This document shows positions 43,178 to 51,725 of a stretch of 64,000 bases of DNA, one piece after another. The stretch's first letter is position 1. Every line of letters begins with the position of its first letter. Origin of the DNA: Marinovum algicola. Lineage in GTDB: Bacteria; Pseudomonadota; Alphaproteobacteria; Rhodobacterales; Rhodobacteraceae. The position numbers were made by a program, and so were the translations under genes. Below the pieces are notes generated by a model, which made no database searches, had not been told where the DNA came from, and saw nothing but the letters and a program-made list of their open reading frames with translations. The stretch spans positions 62,001-126,000 of the forward strand of contig NZ_FNYY01000002.1 of assembly GCF_900109145.1 (NCBI RefSeq), given 5' to 3'.

Positions 43178-43759
43178 ATGTCGGCCATGGACACCGGACA
43201 ATTGATCTATCTCGTGATGCTGCTGGCTGCGGTGGTGTTCTGGTTTGTGGTGGCAAACCGGAATTCGATGGGCAAGGTGATGCAGCATGCCGCGCTCTGG
43301 GGGCTGATTTTCCTTGGCGCGATCGCGGCCGTCGGGCTCTGGGGCGATATCCGTCAGACGGTGGTGCCGCGGCAGGCGGTGTTTTCCGATCAGGGCCGGA
43401 TCGAGGTGCCGCGCAGCCCCGACGGGCATTACTACCTGACGCTCGATGTCAACGGCCATCCGACCCGCTTTGTCGTCGACACCGGCGCCACGTCGATTGT
43501 CCTGCTGGAGGCGGATGCCCGGGCGGCGGGGATCGATCCGGCGCGGCTGAACTATTCCGGCACCGCGATGACCGCCAATGGCGCGGTGCGCACGGCGCGT
43601 GTGGTGCTGGACGAAATCGGGTTTGAAGAGATGACCGACCGGCGGGTGACCGCCTTTGTCAACGAAGGTGAAATGGCCGAGAGCCTGCTCGGCATGTCAT
43701 ATCTGCAACGCTTTGACCGGCTCGAGATCTCGGGCGGGCGGCTCATTCTGGAACGTTGA
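43178..43759 (+). CDS. TIGR02281-type retropepsin-like aspartic protease
   Basis: A 193-residue membrane-anchored protein. Two N-terminal helices (about residues 9-25 and 38-55) precede one retropepsin domain with the catalytic motif FVVDTGATS (Asp101) and a later hydrophobic GMSYLQRF. Like retroviral proteases it should work as a dimer, here probably with the domain in the periplasm. The substrate is unknown. Its 3' end overlaps the convergent caspase gene by 17 nt. Confidence 0.88.
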   Translation: MSAMDTGQLIYLVMLLAAVVFWFVVANRNSMGKVMQHAALWGLIFLGAIAAVGLWGDIRQTVVPRQAVFSDQGRIEVPRSPDGHYYLTLDVNGHPTRFVVDTGATSIVLLEADARAAGIDPARLNYSGTAMTANGAVRTARVVLDEIGFEEMTDRRVTAFVNEGEMAESLLGMSYLQRFDRLEISGGRLILER

Positions 43760-46700
43760 GGCCCGACAGCGCGGTCTCGAGGTCGTCGGCCCAGCCTTCG
43801 GCCAGCGGCAGAAGCTGATTTTCGGCGCGCAGCGCGGTGACAATGGCCAGCGCCTCGGTCAGATACGCGCGCGGGGTCGCGCCGCTCCGGGCCAGGTTGG
43901 ACAGGGTCAGCGCGATGTCGTGGCGCCATCTGGCATTGGCCGGGTCGCGCTGCACCAGATCGCGCTGAATGGTCAACGCTTCGGCAAAGGCCTGCCGGGC
44001 TGCCGCCGCATCGCCCTGCCCCAGCGCGACCGAACCGAGATTGCCGTGGCTGTAGGCCAGATCCTGCCGCCAGAGCAGATTGTCAGGGTTCGCCGCCAGC
44101 AGTGCCGCGCGCAGGTCGCGGGCGGCGCCGAACGAGGCTGCGGCGGCGGCCAGATCGCCGCCGGTCTGCGCCAGCCCGCCCAGCCGGTCATGGCTGATGG
44201 CCAAGCTGCGCTGCCAGGCACGATTGTCCGGATCCTGCGCCAGAAGCGCCGTCGTCAGCCGCAGGCTCTCTTCGAAGGCCCGGCGCGCACCGGAGAGATC
44301 GCCGGAATTCCAGAGCGCCAGGCCCAGGAAATCGTGGCTGACCGCCAGATCGCTCTGCCAGACCGTATGCGCCGGGTTCTGCGCCACCAGGGCGCGCATC
44401 GGCGCCAGCCCCGCGCGAAAGGCATCCCCGGCTGCCTGCGGATCGCCCTGCGCCAGCGCCGCCTGCCCGATCTTGTTGTAGGTGATGGAAATATCGCGGC
44501 CCAGCCCGGCATTGGCGGCCGTCAGCGGCAGGAGCCGCGCCAGCGCGCGGTCATAGGCGCCGCGCGCCGCCGCCGCGTCGCCCAGCGCCAGCGCAATATC
44601 GCCGGCGAGGTTGTGGCTGATCGCGAGGTCGCGTTGCCATTGCGCATTGCCGGGGTCGTGCGCCGCCAGGCTCTCGCGCCCGGCAAGCGCGGCCGAATAA
44701 GCGGCCTGCGCCCCGGCCAGATCGCCCAGGCGTTGCAACACGTTGCCGTATTTCTCGAAAGCGATCGCCAGATCGCGTTTCAGCTCGGTATTGCCGGTAT
44801 CCTGCCGCGCCAGAAGGCGCGAAAGCTCGAGCGCGGCCGCATACTGGGTCTGCGCCCCGGCCAGATCGCCCTGCGCCAGCGCGAGGTCGCCAAGCCGGGT
44901 GCGCAGGATCGAGATGTCGCGTTGCCAGAGCGGCTCGTCCGGCTGGGCGGCGCGCAACCCTTCGAAGAACGCAAGCGCGCGGTGGTAACCCGCCGCCGCC
45001 GATGCCGTTTCGCCCAGCGCTTCGGACACATCCGCCAGCCGCCGATGCGACAGGCCGAGACCGCGCTGCCAGGCGGTATTGGCCGGGTCTTGCGTCACCA
45101 GTGCCTCGGAAATCCGCAGCGCGGCGGCGAAGGCCTCGCGCGCCTCGGCCAGCGCGCCGAGATCGAGGCGGATCTGCCCCAGCCGCTCCTGCGAGATCGC
45201 GAGATCGCTCTGATACGACAGCCTATCCGGCGCGGCGGCGGCGACAGCGGCAATCACTGTCAGCGCCGCGTCGTACAGCGCGCCGGCCCCGGTCATGTCG
45301 CCGGAAAACCGCGCGACGTCGCCCAGACCGTTCTGCGCCACCCAAACCGCACGTTGCCGGGAAATATCCTCGGGCGCGGCGGCGCGGCGGGCCTCGGCCG
45401 CCGCCAGGCTCTGCCGAAACGCCTGGCCGGCGCCGACAAGATCGCCGGTGGTCATCAGCAGGCGGCCCAGTTGATCGGTGACCAGCCGAAGCTGGTCCGG
45501 CGTCTCGCCGCTCAGCGCCTGCGCCTCGGCAAACAGCGCGGCGGCGCGGCGGTAATCGGCAATCGCCAGATCACGGCGCAGATCGGCCTCGGCGGCGCGG
45601 GCGTTGAGACTGTGGGTTTCGGCCTCGGACAGCGTCCTGACGAGGTAGTTTTCCCGCAGCGCATCACGCGACCGGCTGTCGATCTCGGCCGCCTCGGTGA
45701 GACGCGCGCGGGCGGTCTCGAAGGCGCCGAGTTCGAGCTGGCGCTCGGCCTCCTGCCGCAGCGCGGTAACCGCCGGATCGTCCGACGCCAGGGTCGCCAT
45801 ATCCCGGCGCAGTTCGGTAAAGGCCAGGGCGGCGGCGGTCAGTTCGGCGGTCTGGTCGTTCGAAGGACGCCGCGCCAGATCGGCCGAGAGAAAGGCGCCA
45901 TACAATGGCGCCAGCGGCATGTCGTTTTCCGCCGCGATGCGCTCGATCAGGCCGCGGTGGGCCGGTTGCAGCCCGGCCATGGCCAGCAGCAGCGACTCGC
46001 GTTCGGGCAGCTCGGTGGTGCCGCCGGCAAAGACCATCGCCGGCAGGCCGCTTTCGACATAGGGCAGCTGCTTGCCCCGGGTGCGGTCATAGACGTCCTG
46101 CTGCACCAGCGTCAGCACCTGGCGAATTTCCAGCCCCGGCGTCTCCAGGTGCCGGCTCAGCGCCTCGGTAAAGGGCGAGTTGTCGCCCGTGCCATCCGCC
46201 GCCGCCTGCCCCGGCGCGGCGGAAAAGGCATAGAGCAGGTTGTCGGCCCGCCCGAGCCGCGCCATCCCGGGGCTGACCTCGGGGCGCCGCGCCAGGCTCA
46301 TCGCACCGCGCCCGGTGCTGCCGAAGGGATCAGTGCGGCAGGCATCGACGATCAGAAGCCCCACCGGCGCCACCCCTTGCAGCACCGCCGCCACCTCGTC
46401 GAGCGGCACGCCGCCGGCACGCAGCGCATCGAGGTTGTCGGCGGGGGCATCGACCGGCAAGAGCAGGTTCTGCCCCGCCACCTCCATGCCGTGGCCGGCA
46501 AAGAACACCAGCGCCACATCCGCGCCCGCCGCGTCATCGGCGAAATCCTCGAACGCGCGGCGCATCCGGCGCAGGTCGCGGTTGGTCTCGGTATAGACCT
46601 CGAAGCCGAGGGCGATCAGCCGGTCCTCGATGGCGCGGGCGTCGTTGACGGGGTTTTGCAGCGGCCGCAGCGCCTCGTATCGTTCCGCCGCAAGCACCAG

Positions 46701-46769
46701 CGCGGCCCGGGTTTCGGCCCAGGCAAACCCCGGCAGGACCAGCAAGAGAATCGACAAAAGAACACGCAT
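43743..46769 (-). CDS. Exported caspase-family (C14) protein with long TPR array
   Basis: A 1,008-residue protein. A signal peptide (MRVLLSILLLVLPGFAWA) leads directly into a caspase p20-like domain with the dyad H93 (FFAGHGMEVAGQNLLLPVD) and C144 (GLLIVDACRTDPF). After a helical link (about 270-400) come some twelve repeats of about 50 residues with the pattern DPxNxxWQRDLAISHxxLG...GDLAGAxxAYxxAL. These are TPR-like and probably bind a protein partner. Both catalytic residues are intact. The role is unknown; relatives are called orthocaspases. I chose the ATG at 46769 because the signal peptide starts there. Confidence 0.88.
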   Translation of the reverse strand: MRVLLSILLLVLPGFAWAETRAALVLAAERYEALRPLQNPVNDARAIEDRLIALGFEVYTETNRDLRRMRRAFEDFADDAAGADVALVFFAGHGMEVAGQNLLLPVDAPADNLDALRAGGVPLDEVAAVLQGVAPVGLLIVDACRTDPFGSTGRGAMSLARRPEVSPGMARLGRADNLLYAFSAAPGQAAADGTGDNSPFTEALSRHLETPGLEIRQVLTLVQQDVYDRTRGKQLPYVESGLPAMVFAGGTTELPERESLLLAMAGLQPAHRGLIERIAAENDMPLAPLYGAFLSADLARRPSNDQTAELTAAALAFTELRRDMATLASDDPAVTALRQEAERQLELGAFETARARLTEAAEIDSRSRDALRENYLVRTLSEAETHSLNARAAEADLRRDLAIADYRRAAALFAEAQALSGETPDQLRLVTDQLGRLLMTTGDLVGAGQAFRQSLAAAEARRAAAPEDISRQRAVWVAQNGLGDVARFSGDMTGAGALYDAALTVIAAVAAAAPDRLSYQSDLAISQERLGQIRLDLGALAEAREAFAAALRISEALVTQDPANTAWQRGLGLSHRRLADVSEALGETASAAAGYHRALAFFEGLRAAQPDEPLWQRDISILRTRLGDLALAQGDLAGAQTQYAAALELSRLLARQDTGNTELKRDLAIAFEKYGNVLQRLGDLAGAQAAYSAALAGRESLAAHDPGNAQWQRDLAISHNLAGDIALALGDAAAARGAYDRALARLLPLTAANAGLGRDISITYNKIGQAALAQGDPQAAGDAFRAGLAPMRALVAQNPAHTVWQSDLAVSHDFLGLALWNSGDLSGARRAFEESLRLTTALLAQDPDNRAWQRSLAISHDRLGGLAQTGGDLAAAAASFGAARDLRAALLAANPDNLLWRQDLAYSHGNLGSVALGQGDAAAARQAFAEALTIQRDLVQRDPANARWRHDIALTLSNLARSGATPRAYLTEALAIVTALRAENQLLPLAEGWADDLETALSGLNVPE

Positions 46770-46851
46770 GCCGCAGGGTAACCCGAGGGGCGTGGCGCTC
46801 AAATGATTTCTGCCGTCATCGAGGGCCCCGGCGACAGGGGAAGGACGGGTC

Positions 46852-47223
46852 ATGAAACTGGGTGCATTTTCGGTGAGCCTCGCGGTCCGCGATCTGGCGG
46901 CGTCGCGGGTGTTTTACGAAAAGTTGGGGTTTTCGGCGGCCGGCGGGGAGGCCGAGCACGGCTACCTGATCATGCGGAACGAGGACGCCGTGATCGGCCT
47001 GTTCCAGGGGATGTTCGAGCGCAATATCCTGACCTTCAACCCCGGCTGGGATCAGGCGGCGCAGCCGGTGGCGGGCTTTGCCGACGTGCGGTCCTTGCAG
47101 GCCGAGTTGCAGGCGGCGGGGCTGAGCTTTGCGCAGCAGGCCGATCCCGAGGGCACCGGGCCGGCAAGTTTCATGGTGATCGATCCCGACGGCAACCCGG
47201 TGCTGGTGGACCAGCACGTCTGA
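46852..47223 (+). CDS. VOC-family protein
   Basis: A 123-residue glyoxalase-fold protein: GAFSVSLAVRDLAASRVFYEKLGF, EDAVIGLFQGMFERNILTFNPG, and FMVIDPDGNPVLVDQHV. The pattern matches small VOC proteins with a FxGMFxxNxLTFNPG block that are often annotated as lactoylglutathione-lyase relatives. It is divergent from the caspase-TPR gene with an 82-bp gap. Confidence 0.87.
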   Translation: MKLGAFSVSLAVRDLAASRVFYEKLGFSAAGGEAEHGYLIMRNEDAVIGLFQGMFERNILTFNPGWDQAAQPVAGFADVRSLQAELQAAGLSFAQQADPEGTGPASFMVIDPDGNPVLVDQHV

Positions 47224-47292
47224 GCGAGGCGCCGGACCGGCGGCCGCCCGTCGTGCCAGCGGCCTGCCCGCTTGGTGCGGGCCTCTCCCCGT

Positions 47293-47350
47293 CCCGGGCC
47301 CGCCCCGGGGCCTCGCGGTCACCACGGCGGGGCCCCGGATCGAAGTCCGG
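47293..47350 (+). repeat. Intergenic repeat family B, degenerate copy
   Basis: CCCGGG...CCCGGGG (47293-47310) is followed by GCGGGGCCCCGGATCGAAG and TCCGGCGCGCGCGGG. It has the same two-stem order as at 14451 and 56942, with weaker stems. It lies between the convergent VOC and holC genes. Confidence 0.5.
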
Positions 47351-47388
47351 CGCGCGCGGGTTTGCATCGCCGCCCGCGACAGGCTCGG

Positions 47389-47847
47389 TCAGCCGCTTTC
47401 CGCTTTCTTCTCCCAGCGGCCCGAGGCCTCCGACCAGTATTGCGCCGCGCAGCCCGCTCCCGTCAGCGCCTTCCACTGGTCACGGGCCCGGTCCACCGCC
47501 TGCGGATCGCCGCCATCGAACAGCACGCAGACCCGTTCCAGCGCCCCCACCTCCTCGGGCGAGACCTCGGCGCCATCCACCATCATCAGGCATTGCGGAT
47601 CGTTGCCCGCCGCCCCCGAGGTCAGCAGCACCGGTTGCAGCGCATCATGCGGCCCGCCGGCGCGGCCATGCGGCAGAAAGCTGTCGTCGGCCCCCTGCCA
47701 GAGCCGCTCGTCCAGCCAGTCGAGCCGTCCCTCGTCGGTGCCGCGCACCGCGACGCGCCAGCCGGCACCGCGGGCCTTTTCCAGCAGCATCGGCAAGGTC
47801 GCCTCGAGCGGCCGCTGCGTCAGGTGATAGAAGAACGCGGCGCCCAA
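47389..47847 (-). CDS. holC: DNA polymerase III subunit chi
   Basis: A 152-residue protein: AAFFYHLTQRPLEATLPMLLEKARGAGWRVAVRG, ERLDWLDERLW-like (GRLDWLDERLWQGADDSFLPHG) and CVLFDGGDPQAVDRARDQWKAL. This is the HolC fold that links the clamp loader to single-strand binding protein. It lies 3 bp after pepA on the same strand, a pairing that is common in proteobacteria. Confidence 0.93.
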   Translation of the reverse strand: MGAAFFYHLTQRPLEATLPMLLEKARGAGWRVAVRGTDEGRLDWLDERLWQGADDSFLPHGRAGGPHDALQPVLLTSGAAGNDPQCLMMVDGAEVSPEEVGALERVCVLFDGGDPQAVDRARDQWKALTGAGCAAQYWSEASGRWEKKAESG

Positions 47848-47850
47848 GGC

Positions 47851-49326
47851 TCAGCCTTTCTCGAACCGGTCGCGCACCAGCCGGTCCAGCGCCATGACGC
47901 CCCAGCCCGTCGCGCCCTTGGGCGCCAGGTCGGTGTCCTTGGCGACCTGGGCCACACCGGCGATGTCGAGATGGATCCAGGGCGTCTCTTCCTTGACGAA
48001 GCGCTTGAGGAACTGCGCCGCGGTGATCGACCCGGCCGGCCGGCCGCCGACGTTCTTCATGTCGGCCTTCTGGCTCTTGAGCTGGTCGTCGTAGCTCTGG
48101 CCCAGCGGCAAACGCCAGGCGCCCTCGCATTCCGCCTCGGCCGATTTCAGGAAGTCGTTGCACAGGCTGTCGTTGTTCGAGAACACCCCGGCATTGTCAT
48201 GGCCCAGCGCGATGATCACCGCCCCGGTCAGGGTCGCCAGATCGATCATCCCGGCCGGCTGGAAGGTTTCCTGCGCGTACCACATCACGTCGCAGAGCAC
48301 CAAACGGCCCTCGGCGTCGGTGTTGATCACCTCGACGGTGTCGCCCTTCATGCTCTTGACGATATCGCCCGGCCGGGTGGCATTGCCTGAAGGCATGTTC
48401 TCGACGAGCCCCACCAGACCCACCACATTGGCCGGCGCCTTGCGCAGCGCCAGGGCCTTCATCACGCCGGAGACGACGCCGGCGCCGCCCATGTCCATCG
48501 TCATGTCTTCCATGCCGGCCGCCGGTTTCAACGAGATGCCGCCGGTGTCAAAGACCACGCCCTTGCCGACCAGGGCCAAAGGCGCCGTGTCCTGCGCGCC
48601 GCCCATCCATTTCATCACCACCACCTTGGAGGGGCTGTCGGAGCCCTGCCCAACGGCCAGGAGCGCGCCCATGCCCAGCTCGGCCAGCCGGTCCTCGTCG
48701 AGCACCTCGACCTCGACCCCCAGACCGCGCAACGCCTCGAGCCTCGTGGCGAACTCGGTGGTGGTCAGCACATTGGCCGGCTCGCTCACCAGATCGCGGG
48801 TAAAGAAGACCCCCTCGGCCACCGCCGCCATCGGGGTGAACTCCCCCTCCAGCTCGTCCGATTTCGAACACATGACGGTCAGGCTGGCTTCGCGCGGGGC
48901 GTCCTTGCCGGTCTTGTGATCGGCGAAGTCATAGCCGCGCAACGCCAGGCCCATGGCCAGATCGGCCATCTTGGCCCGGCCCCCGGCAAGAAGCAGAAGA
49001 TCGGCCTCGCCGCGCGCCCGGGCCAGCGCCGCCCCGGCCTTGCGCGCGGTGGCCACGTCGGGGCGACGCGGCAGCTTGATCACATCGACCGCTTCGGCCT
49101 CCATCCCGGTGGGCGACGCCAGCGACTTGAGATCGCCGGGCTTCATGTCGGCAAAGGCGCGGCTTTCGGCAAAGCGGTTCAGCGCCTGCCGCATCAGCCG
49201 GTTGACCCGCCGCGCGCCGGGATCGAGCCGGCCCTCCTCGTCCAGGATCACGGCCACCCGCCCGGGCGCGGTGGCCACAAGGTCGAGGTCGGTCTCGGCA
49301 AAGGTGATCTTGGCGGGGCTGGTCAT
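47851..49326 (-). CDS. pepA: Leucyl aminopeptidase
   Basis: A 491-residue M17 metallopeptidase. The C-terminal catalytic domain shows VGKGVVFDTGGISLKPAAGMEDM, MPSGNATRPGDIVKSMKG and the two-metal signature NTDAEGRLVLCD. The N-terminal macro-like domain is present. It releases N-terminal residues in the cytosol; E. coli PepA also binds DNA. The ATG at 49326 (MTSPAKITFAE) has GGAGACC upstream. It is co-transcribed with holC and divergent from lptF. Confidence 0.95.
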   Translation of the reverse strand: MTSPAKITFAETDLDLVATAPGRVAVILDEEGRLDPGARRVNRLMRQALNRFAESRAFADMKPGDLKSLASPTGMEAEAVDVIKLPRRPDVATARKAGAALARARGEADLLLLAGGRAKMADLAMGLALRGYDFADHKTGKDAPREASLTVMCSKSDELEGEFTPMAAVAEGVFFTRDLVSEPANVLTTTEFATRLEALRGLGVEVEVLDEDRLAELGMGALLAVGQGSDSPSKVVVMKWMGGAQDTAPLALVGKGVVFDTGGISLKPAAGMEDMTMDMGGAGVVSGVMKALALRKAPANVVGLVGLVENMPSGNATRPGDIVKSMKGDTVEVINTDAEGRLVLCDVMWYAQETFQPAGMIDLATLTGAVIIALGHDNAGVFSNNDSLCNDFLKSAEAECEGAWRLPLGQSYDDQLKSQKADMKNVGGRPAGSITAAQFLKRFVKEETPWIHLDIAGVAQVAKDTDLAPKGATGWGVMALDRLVRDRFEKG

Positions 49327-49491
49327 GGTCAGGTCTCCGGAGAACATTAACATTACGGTGAGTGCCACTAGTCCTAGTGCGCGGACCCCCGCTGAACCAC
49401 CCCTTTATGTGTGCGCGCTGCCAATATCCAGTTTTCCCTAGGGGAGAAATCTTTTAGGGTCACGGAAAATGAAAAAAGGTTGGGGGACCTG

Positions 49492-50634
49492 TTGGCCAGA
49501 TTCGACAGATACATGCTGTCGCAGCTCTTCATGCTTTTCGGCTTTTTCGCGCTGGTTCTGGTCGCGGTCTACTGGGTCAACCGGGCGGTGATCCTGTTCG
49601 ACCAGCTGATCGCCGACGGGCACTCGGCCTTTGTCTTTCTCGAATTTACCGCCCTGTCGCTGCCGCAGGTGATCGGCATGGTTCTGCCGATGGCGACCTT
49701 CGCGGCGGCGATCTATGTCACCAACCGCCTGTCGGCAGACAGCGAGCTGACGGTAATGCAAGCGACCGGCTATTCGCCCTGGCGGCTGGCGCGGCCGGTG
49801 CTGATCTACGGGCTGCTGCTGGCGCTGATGATGTCGGTGCTGACCCATCTGCTGATCCCCGCCAGCCTCGAGAGGCTGAAAGAGCGCGAGCGCGAGATCG
49901 CCGGATCGATCAGCGCCCGGCTGCTGCGCGAAGGCACCTTTCTGCACCCGGCCGAAGGGGTGACGTTCTACATCCGCGAGATCTCGCCCGAGGGCGAGCT
50001 TGCCGATGTCTTTCTGTCGGATGTGCGCAACGCCAACCGCCACATCACCTATACCGCCGAAAAGGCCTATCTGCTGCGCGACGACGACGGCCCCAAGCTG
50101 ATCATGCGCGACGGCATGGCCCAGGTACTCACACCCGACACCGGCCAGCTCTCGACCACCAATTTCGCCCAGTTCTCGCGCGATATCAGCGGCCTGATCG
50201 CCCAGAACGGCCAGGGTCCGCGCAAGCTGCGCTATGTGCCGACCTGGGAGACGCTGTTCGACACGCTGGCGGTAGCCGAAGAGGTCAACGATCCGCCGGG
50301 CGAGGTGCTGCTCGAGGGTCATCAGCGGATTTCCCAGGCGCTGGTCACCATCGTGGCGGCGCTGATCGGTCATTCGGCGCTTCTGGCCGGCGGGTTCAGC
50401 CGCTTCGGCGTCACCCGGCAGATCGTTCTGGCGGTGTTCCTGCTGGTGGTGGTGCAACTGGTCGAAGGCGCGATGACCGAGCCGGTCCGCGGTGACATGA
50501 CGCTCTGGCCCCTGGCCTATGTGCATGTGGCGATCGGGCTGGTGATCGCCCTGGCGCTCTATTGGCGCGCCGATCATCCGGCGGCGTTTCGGCGCAGGCG
50601 GCCGAACGCGCCGGCGGCGGAGGGCGCGGCATGA
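49492..50634 (+). CDS. lptF: LPS export permease LptF
   Basis: A 380-residue inner-membrane permease of the LptB2FG complex. RFDRYMLSQLFMLFGFFALVLVAVYWVNRAVILFDQL is the first helix region, the periplasmic beta-jellyroll is about residues 100-260, and three helices end the protein. The start is probably TTG at 49492, with GGGGGA 4 nt upstream; this gives the usual N-terminus (x-R-FDRYML). The nearest ATG (49513) would cut off RFDRY. It overlaps lptG by 4 nt. Confidence 0.9.
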   Translation: MARFDRYMLSQLFMLFGFFALVLVAVYWVNRAVILFDQLIADGHSAFVFLEFTALSLPQVIGMVLPMATFAAAIYVTNRLSADSELTVMQATGYSPWRLARPVLIYGLLLALMMSVLTHLLIPASLERLKEREREIAGSISARLLREGTFLHPAEGVTFYIREISPEGELADVFLSDVRNANRHITYTAEKAYLLRDDDGPKLIMRDGMAQVLTPDTGQLSTTNFAQFSRDISGLIAQNGQGPRKLRYVPTWETLFDTLAVAEEVNDPPGEVLLEGHQRISQALVTIVAALIGHSALLAGGFSRFGVTRQIVLAVFLLVVVQLVEGAMTEPVRGDMTLWPLAYVHVAIGLVIALALYWRADHPAAFRRRRPNAPAAEGAA

Positions 50635-51725
50635 CGCTTCACACCTATTTCGCGCGCCGCTTCGCCACCATCTTCTGCGGCATGCTGGCGATCTTCTTTC
50701 TCTTCGTCATGCTGCTTGACCTGGTCGAGCAACTGCGCCGGTTCGACGAGGATGTGGGCTTTGCGCAGGTGTTGCAAGTCACCCTGCTCAACACCCCCGA
50801 AGGTCTCTATCAGATGCTGCCGCTGGTGATGATCCTCTCGGCGATTGCGCTCTGCCTGGCGCTGGCGCGGTCGTCGGAGCTGGTGGTCAGCCGCGCCGCC
50901 GGCCGCTCGGGCCTCTCGGCGCTGACCGGGCCGGTGATTGTCGCGGTGCTGATCGGCGGCCTCGCGGTGGCCGTCTTCAACCCGATCGTCGCCGCCACCT
51001 CGCAACGCTATCACGACCTGCGCGAACTCTATGACAGCGGCGGCACCTCGACGCTGTCGATCGGGCGCGAGGGGCTCTGGCTCCGGCAGGGCGACGTCAT
51101 GGGCCAGACGGTGATCCATGCCGCGCGCTCCAATCCGACGGCGACGGTGCTGCATGACGTGACCTTCATCGCCTATGCAGCCGACGGCGGCCCGGTGCGG
51201 CGCATCGCGGCGGACGAGGCGGCATTGGCCACCGCGCAATGGGTGCTGAAGAACGCCAAGGTCTGGCCGTTGGTGGCCGGGCTCAACCCCGAGACCAACG
51301 CCGCCGTGCATGACGAGCTGCGCCTGCCCTCGACCCTGACGCAAGAGCGCATCCGCGACAGTTTCGGCAAGCCCTCGGCGGTGTCGATCTGGGATTTGCC
51401 CGAGTTCATCGCCCAGCTCGAAAACGCCGGATTCTCGGCCCGGCGTCACGCCGTCTGGCTCCAGATGGAGCTGGCACGACCGGTCTTTCTGGTCTCGATG
51501 GTGCTGCTCGGCGCCGCCTTTACCATGCGCCACGCCCGCTTTGGCGGCACCGGCCTGGCGGTGCTGACGGCGCTGCTGCTGGGCTTCGGGCTCTACTACC
51601 TGCGCAACTTCGCGCAGATCCTTGGCGAAAATGGCCAGGTTCCCGCCATTCTCGCCGCCTGGGCGCCTCCGGTGGCGGCGGTGCTGATCGGCCTCGGCCT
51701 CATACTTCACATGGAGGACGGCTGA
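50631..51725 (+). CDS. lptG: LPS export permease LptG
   Basis: A 364-residue partner of LptF. LHTYFARRFATIFCGMLAIFFLFVMLLDLVEQLRRF starts helix 1. LARSSELVVSRAAGRSGLSAL is the coupling-helix region that touches LptB, and the periplasmic jellyroll follows. The last helices resemble those of LptF. It moves LPS from the inner membrane to the LptA/LptD path. Its ATG overlaps lptF (ATGA) and its stop shares one base with the lptD ATG. Confidence 0.94.
   Translation: MTLHTYFARRFATIFCGMLAIFFLFVMLLDLVEQLRRFDEDVGFAQVLQVTLLNTPEGLYQMLPLVMILSAIALCLALARSSELVVSRAAGRSGLSALTGPVIVAVLIGGLAVAVFNPIVAATSQRYHDLRELYDSGGTSTLSIGREGLWLRQGDVMGQTVIHAARSNPTATVLHDVTFIAYAADGGPVRRIAADEAALATAQWVLKNAKVWPLVAGLNPETNAAVHDELRLPSTLTQERIRDSFGKPSAVSIWDLPEFIAQLENAGFSARRHAVWLQMELARPVFLVSMVLLGAAFTMRHARFGGTGLAVLTALLLGFGLYYLRNFAQILGENGQVPAILAAWAPPVAAVLIGLGLILHMEDG

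Noticed and set aside
43656-46781. A 1,041-codon open frame antisense to the caspase-TPR gene
   Set aside because: It is Arg/Gly/Gln-rich with no domain pattern. GC-rich third positions keep the antisense frame open. The minus-strand gene has signal peptide, catalytic dyad and repeats.
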